Origin: Sulfitobacter sp. DFL-14
GTDB taxonomy: Bacteria; Pseudomonadota; Alphaproteobacteria; Rhodobacterales; Rhodobacteraceae
Direction of reading: 5' to 3'
NCBI RefSeq assembly: GCF_003335585.1
Contig: NZ_QBFD01000046.1
Coordinates: 521,345 to 585,344 of the forward strand
DNA length: 64,000 nucleotides
Translations under genes and position numbers: made by a program
Notes under the pieces: model-generated
The model's database searches: none
The model's input: the letters and a program-made list of their open reading frames with translations, nothing else
What the model was told of the DNA's origin: nothing
Shown here: one piece after another, positions 60,234 to 64,000 of the stretch
Numbering within the stretch: the stretch's first letter is position 1
Layout: each line of letters opens with the position of its first letter

Positions 60234-60396
60234 ATTGTATACATTTTATGTCGGAACTTTCTGTACTGACGTCGAATTTCCGTTGAAAAGCTGGAGGATT
60301 CTCCGCCCTGCAGCCATTTATTCCCTGAAAGCTAGCGAGAAAAATCCGTTCTGACTACAAAAAAGTTATTTATTGTATTCAATCATTGTATCCAAT
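60234..60396. promoter_or_regulatory. Three ATTGTATnCAAT-like operators for the GntR regulator
   Basis: ATTGTATACATT at 60234-60245, ATTGTATTCAAT at 60372-60383 and ATTGTATCCAAT at 60385-60396. The last two are tandem, 13 bp apart. The 253-bp divergent spacer holds no gene. One copy flanks the transporter gene and two lie upstream of gntR. This fits an FCD-type GntR protein controlling both directions. Confidence 0.72.
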
Positions 60397-60449
60397 AGGA
60401 TGAATGCACTAACCGCTGACTTCCGAAGGCGATATGGTATAGGTCCGAC

Positions 60450-61142
60450 ATGTATAAATCCGCGACACGCAGCTTTCCGGTCTATGATTCGCTCCGGCAG
60501 GCAATCATCGAACAGGCACTCAAGCCCGGCGTGAAACTGCCCGAGGATTCGATTGGCGAAACCTTCGGCGTCAGCCGAACGACCGTGCGCAATGCGCTGG
60601 TCCGGCTCGATGCCGAGGGGTTGGTCGATCTGCAGCCCAATCGGGGCGCTTCGGTCGCGGTGCCGACCATCGAAGAAGCACACGACATCTTCGAAATGCG
60701 GCAATGCCTTGAACGCGAAGTGATGCAGCGGCTCTGCGCGATGGACCCAAAGCCCATCGTCAAGGCGCTCAGGGCGCATCTGGCCGAGGAAAATAAATAT
60801 CTCCACGTGGACACCACCCGGTCGATCCGGCTGGCAGGTGAATTTCACATCCTGCTGGCAGAGCTGACCGGCTCCAAGATTCTCGCGAACTACGTCAACG
60901 AGATCGTATCGCGCTGTTCGCTCATAATGGCGCGTTTTGCCCAGGCGCATTCAGCGAAATGCGGGCTGGATGAACACACAGAGATCATTGCCGCCATAGC
61001 GGACAGGGATGCCGAACGTGCCATAGCCCGGATGCACCGGCACCTGCACGGCGTACAGGACCGTGCCCTGCTCAAACCCGATGACGCGGAAAAGAACAAC
61101 GTGAGCGATATCCTCGCCCGCTATGTCACCCCGAACGACTGA
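60450..61142 (+). CDS. GntR-family regulator, FadR/FCD type
   Basis: A 230-residue regulator. Residues 1-70 form the winged helix (YDSLRQAIIEQALKPGVKLPEDS, VSRTTVRNALVRLDAEGLVDLQPNRGASV). Residues 85-215 form the all-helical FCD domain, with the metal/effector-binding pattern around EFHILLAELTGSKILANYV and AIARMHRHLHG. It is divergent from the ABC/amidohydrolase operon and probably represses it until its ligand binds. Confidence 0.93.
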   Translation: MYKSATRSFPVYDSLRQAIIEQALKPGVKLPEDSIGETFGVSRTTVRNALVRLDAEGLVDLQPNRGASVAVPTIEEAHDIFEMRQCLEREVMQRLCAMDPKPIVKALRAHLAEENKYLHVDTTRSIRLAGEFHILLAELTGSKILANYVNEIVSRCSLIMARFAQAHSAKCGLDEHTEIIAAIADRDAERAIARMHRHLHGVQDRALLKPDDAEKNNVSDILARYVTPND

Positions 61143-61178
61143 GCTGCCGCGCGCCTCTTGCCGTTCTCAACATTCGAG

Positions 61179-61853
61179 ATGCCCATGAACCGCACCGCCC
61201 CAGTTTCCGACCGTTTCGATTTTGCTGAACTCGGTGCCCGCGAACGCTACAAGCTGCTGATCGGATCGGTGGTGCCGCGCCCCATCGCATGGGTGACGAC
61301 GGTGGATGAACAGGGCCGCCCCAACGCCGCACCCTTCAGCTTTTTCAACTGCCTGTCGTCGGATCCGGCAATCCTCGCACTCGGTGTGGAAAACCACTCC
61401 GACATGCGGTTCAAGGACACAGGTCACAACATCCGCGTCACAGAGGAATTCACCGTCAATATCGTCGGCTTCGACAACCTGGATGCAATGAATGTGACCG
61501 CCGTGCCCTTCGGTGCAGGCGTGAACGAGCTGGAGATGGCGGGGTTGACAATGATCCCGGGCGAATTCGTCTCCTCTCCGCAGATCGCCGAAGCGCCGGT
61601 GCGGTTCGAATGCAAACGCCATGTGACGCTCAACATCGGCAAATCGCGGGAAATCATTCTGGGCGAGGTGCTGGCGATGCACGCAAGACCCGGACTCGTG
61701 AATGACCGTTTTCATGTCGATGCAGCGGCCCTCGACGCTTTGGGGCGCATGGGCGGTCACGGCTATTGCCGTTCCAACGAGACCTTCGATCTTCCGACCA
61801 TGTCCGAGACGGAATGGAACAGCCGTCAGTACCAGAAAACCGCTGGCAGGTAA
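61179..61853 (+). CDS. Flavin reductase family protein (FMN-binding)
   Basis: A 224-residue split-barrel flavin reductase-like protein. LLIGSVVPRPIAWVTTVDEQG, then NAAPFSFFNCLSSDPAILALG and FTVNIVGFDNLDAMNV, are family signatures. Starts 61179 and 61185 are equally possible. It follows gntR by 36 bp and may supply reduced flavin or act as an oxidoreductase in the same catabolic route (inference). Confidence 0.85.
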   Translation: MPMNRTAPVSDRFDFAELGARERYKLLIGSVVPRPIAWVTTVDEQGRPNAAPFSFFNCLSSDPAILALGVENHSDMRFKDTGHNIRVTEEFTVNIVGFDNLDAMNVTAVPFGAGVNELEMAGLTMIPGEFVSSPQIAEAPVRFECKRHVTLNIGKSREIILGEVLAMHARPGLVNDRFHVDAAALDALGRMGGHGYCRSNETFDLPTMSETEWNSRQYQKTAGR

Positions 61854-61960
61854 CGGCGAAGCTGCGACGGAAAAGCTGATCCTGGGCGGACGTGCTGTTC
61901 AAATGCAGGACGCCATTGGGCTGCTATCCGTCAAATACGCAACTTCTGCCCTGAACGGAA

Positions 61961-62397
61961 CCTCTGAACCCGACCCCGGGCGAATTCATCGCGCCGCCCT
62001 AGCTGCGCCGCGTCACAGCGCGTTTGCCGGACATTGAACTGCGTTTCAGGGAAGGCTTCAGCCGCGATCTGGAGGACTGGCTGCTCACCGGCCAGATCAG
62101 TCTGGCTGTCATGCACAACCCGCCGGACCGCGCGGATATCACCGCCCAGAAATTGCTGATCGAAAAGCTTCACCTGATCGGACAAACGGGATCGCCCGAC
62201 AAACCATTTACACGCTTGCAGAAGCCGCATCATTGCCCCTGATCATGCCATCTCGTTCCAACTACCTGAGATTGATGGCCAATCAACACGCGGAAAAGAT
62301 TGGTCGCAAGATGAACAGCCGCCGCAGTTGGGCTTTTCGGATCATGCGCGCTGTCTCGATCCCGTCCAAAGATGCTATTGCCGATCCGACCTTCTGA
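61961..62397 (+). pseudogene. Decayed LysR-family regulator
   Basis: One frame gives PGEFIAPP, a TAG stop, then LRRVTARLPDIELRF, EDWLLTGQISLAVMHNPP and LIEKLHLIG, the effector-domain half of a LysR protein. After about position 62200 the frame changes. The other frame continues TIYTLAEAASLPLIMPSRSN and YLRLMANQHAEKIGRK, again typical LysR sequence. The gene therefore has a nonsense codon and a frameshift, and the DNA-binding half is gone. Confidence 0.72.
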
Positions 62398-62461
62398 AGC
62401 GCGATGTTCATCCGGTTCAGACCAGCCGTTTTAGCGCCACTCTTGACGATAGCGCTGGCGT

Positions 62462-64000
62462 TCAGGGCGCGAGCAAATCCGCGATGCGGATCGGGAAATG
62501 GCGAACGCGTTTGCCGGTTGCATGCCAGATCGCGTTGCCAATGGCCCCGACGGTTCCAACAATCCCGATCTCGCCCACACCCTTGATCCCCAACGCGTTC
62601 ACGTAAGGATCGTCTTCATGTACCGTGATCACCTCAAGCCCGCTCACATCCGCGTTCACCGGCACATGGTAGCCCGCGAAGTCGGCGTTCACGATGCGCC
62701 CGCTGCGTCGATCGTGCCGGGCCGCCTCATGCAGGGCAAAAGAAGTGCCCCAGATCATGCCGCCCATAAGCTGGCTTTCGGTCAGCCTTGGGTTGATGAT
62801 CCGCCCGGCGGCAAAGGCCCCCACCAGACGGGTCACCCGAACCTGGCATAGATCCGGGTCCACCTTCACCTCGGCAAAGACAGCACCATGGGAGTTCATC
62901 GCATGGCGTCCGGCGGCCTCTGGGGCGCGTCCGCCGTGGCCGGTTCCGGTCATCTCAGTCTGCCCGGCACGTATCAGGATGTCAGCAAAGCGTTCCCGGC
63001 GACTCTCGTCCTCCTCCAACAGTAACCACCCGTCCCGCGCCACAAGGCTTGAATTGCCAGCACCATAGAGCGGTGATTGCGGATCCTCAGTGGCAAGTTC
63101 GCCAAGCTGGCGCAAGACATCCCCACCCGCAGCGTGCAGCGCACCGCCTGCCGTGGCGGTATGCCCTGACCCGCCCGCGACGCCGCCGTCCGGCAATGCC
63201 GAATGTCCGGCGCGGAACTCGACCTGATCCAGCGTCAGGCCAAGGCTGTCCGCAGCAATCTGGGCGAGCACGGTCCAGGCCCCCTGCCCCATATCAACGG
63301 CAGAGGTCTCGAACAGGGCTGTTCCATCGGGACGCAATGTCGCCCGCGCTTCGGCAGCGAACATCGGGCAGGGAAACAGCGCCGTTCCCATGCCCCAGCC
63401 TGTCAACAAGCCATCGGCGCCCTGCATTTGCCGGGGTTCCAGCGGCCGCCCCTCCCAGCCAAACCGCGCCGCACCTTCTGCGTAACACTCCCGCAACGCC
63501 TTGGAGGAATAGGGGAGCCCGGTGCCGGGTTGGGTCTCGGCGTAGTTGCGAAGGCGGAATTCAAGCGGGTCCATCCCCGCCACTTCGGCCATCTCGTCCA
63601 TCGCACATTCCAGAGCGGCAGAGCCCGAGGCCTCGCCCGGTCCGCGCATGGGACCGGGCGTGCCGACATCAAGCCGCACCAGCCGGTGGCTGGCCCGCAA
63701 GGCACCGGCTGCATAAAGATCCTGCGACGCATTGGCCGCCGGTTCCACGAAATCATCAAAGGTGGAGGTTTCCGCCAACCCTTCGTGGTCGATCACCGTC
63801 AACGCGGTGTTTTCGTCCACGCCCAACCGAAGCCGCTGGCGCGTCGCACCACGGTGACCGACAGGCCCGAACATCTGCTGTCGGGTGAACATCAGCTTGA
63901 CCGGCCGCTGTGTCATCCGCGCGGCGAGGATCGCCAGTACCTGCGGTCCGGTTGGAATCGCCTTTGATCCGAACCCGCCGCCAATGTAGGGGCTGCGCAG
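62462..64000 (-). CDS. Xanthine dehydrogenase-family molybdopterin-binding subunit (5' end cut by window edge)
   Basis: 513 C-terminal codons of a large molybdopterin subunit of the XdhB/PaoC type. SPYIGGGFGSKA at the window edge is the conserved Mo-pterin loop. GPMRGPGEASGSAALECAMDE, GLLTGWGMG, TSAVDMGQGAWTVLAQIAADSLG and KGVGEIGIVGTVGAIGNAI follow, the last holding the catalytic GVGE glutamate. It is not co-directional with the GntR/flavin reductase genes. Substrate (purine, aldehyde or other) unknown. Confidence 0.9.
   Translation of the reverse strand: MRSPYIGGGFGSKAIPTGPQVLAILAARMTQRPVKLMFTRQQMFGPVGHRGATRQRLRLGVDENTALTVIDHEGLAETSTFDDFVEPAANASQDLYAAGALRASHRLVRLDVGTPGPMRGPGEASGSAALECAMDEMAEVAGMDPLEFRLRNYAETQPGTGLPYSSKALRECYAEGAARFGWEGRPLEPRQMQGADGLLTGWGMGTALFPCPMFAAEARATLRPDGTALFETSAVDMGQGAWTVLAQIAADSLGLTLDQVEFRAGHSALPDGGVAGGSGHTATAGGALHAAGGDVLRQLGELATEDPQSPLYGAGNSSLVARDGWLLLEEDESRRERFADILIRAGQTEMTGTGHGGRAPEAAGRHAMNSHGAVFAEVKVDPDLCQVRVTRLVGAFAAGRIINPRLTESQLMGGMIWGTSFALHEAARHDRRSGRIVNADFAGYHVPVNADVSGLEVITVHEDDPYVNALGIKGVGEIGIVGTVGAIGNAIWHATGKRVRHFPIRIADLLAP

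Noticed and set aside
1..64000. Insertion sequences, CRISPR arrays, tRNA or rRNA genes, prophage
   Set aside because: Looked for transposase motifs, repeat-spacer patterns and tRNA arms; none were convincing. The decayed genes look like ordinary deletion remnants.

Overview
The window looks like a chromosomal stretch from a high-GC alphaproteobacterium, most probably a Rhodobacterales (Roseobacter/Paracoccus-type) strain. The basis is protein-level resemblance: a TPP-riboswitch thi operon, a NasTS-controlled assimilatory nitrate operon, a Zur/Znu locus with a DUF6525-like small protein beside CobW, and several dipeptide/oligopeptide-type ABC operons. Coding density is high, genes are mostly coupled by 4-bp ATGA/GTGA overlaps, and I saw no tRNA, rRNA, CRISPR or intact insertion sequence. 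Species cannot be told from the sequence alone.

Layout. 1-4056: thiamine operon on the minus strand (thiD-thiO-thiS-thiG-thiE-thiF, the last cut by the window edge) behind a TPP riboswitch. 4184-7916: a LysR regulator divergent from a SnoaL-like protein plus an extended SDR, then an NmrA-type SDR divergent from an HxlR regulator. 8028-21774: nitrate assimilation on the plus strand (nasT, nasS, an RNA leader with ANTAR-type hairpins and a terminator, nrtA, nrtB, a fused two-ATPase nrtC/D, nirB, nirD, nasA, a TrpD2-like gene and a truncated cysG), followed by a decayed sigma-54-activator fragment. 22121-32565: zinc region. A minus-strand operon (FAD oxidoreductase, COG0523/CobW GTPase, DUF6525-like protein, complete ABC importer of the nickel/peptide family) lies behind a Zur-like palindrome, next to znuA divergent from zur-znuC-znuB.

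32572-35795: an MFS exporter divergent from a MerR regulator with a 19-bp-spacer promoter, a small membrane protein and an XRE/MmyB-type regulator with a perfect inverted repeat between them. 36133-46072: a hydroxamate-type siderophore cluster (one-module NRPS with thioesterase, MbtH, MATE exporter, PLP enzyme, IucB-like acyltransferase, ornithine/lysine N-hydroxylase) ending with an ECF sigma factor. 46102-49316: a tightly coupled four-gene operon of unknown role (FAD oxidase plus three membrane-associated proteins). 49475-51848: two decaying genes (SDR, RhtB/LysE) mixed with a 2OG-Fe(II) oxygenase and an EEP-fold hydrolase.

51989-61853: a catabolic module with an oligopeptide-type ABC importer, two amidohydrolases of the AtzB/AtzC-like superfamily, an FCD-type GntR regulator with three copies of an ATTGTATnCAAT-like operator, and a flavin reductase. 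It is followed by a decayed LysR gene and a xanthine-dehydrogenase-family molybdopterin subunit that runs off the window.

The points I rate highest are the apparently Zur-controlled peptide/nickel-family importer (possible zincophore uptake), the siderophore locus with a degenerate condensation motif and an unexplained PLP enzyme, the NasT leader architecture, and the amidohydrolase that lacks the usual HxH metal motif.
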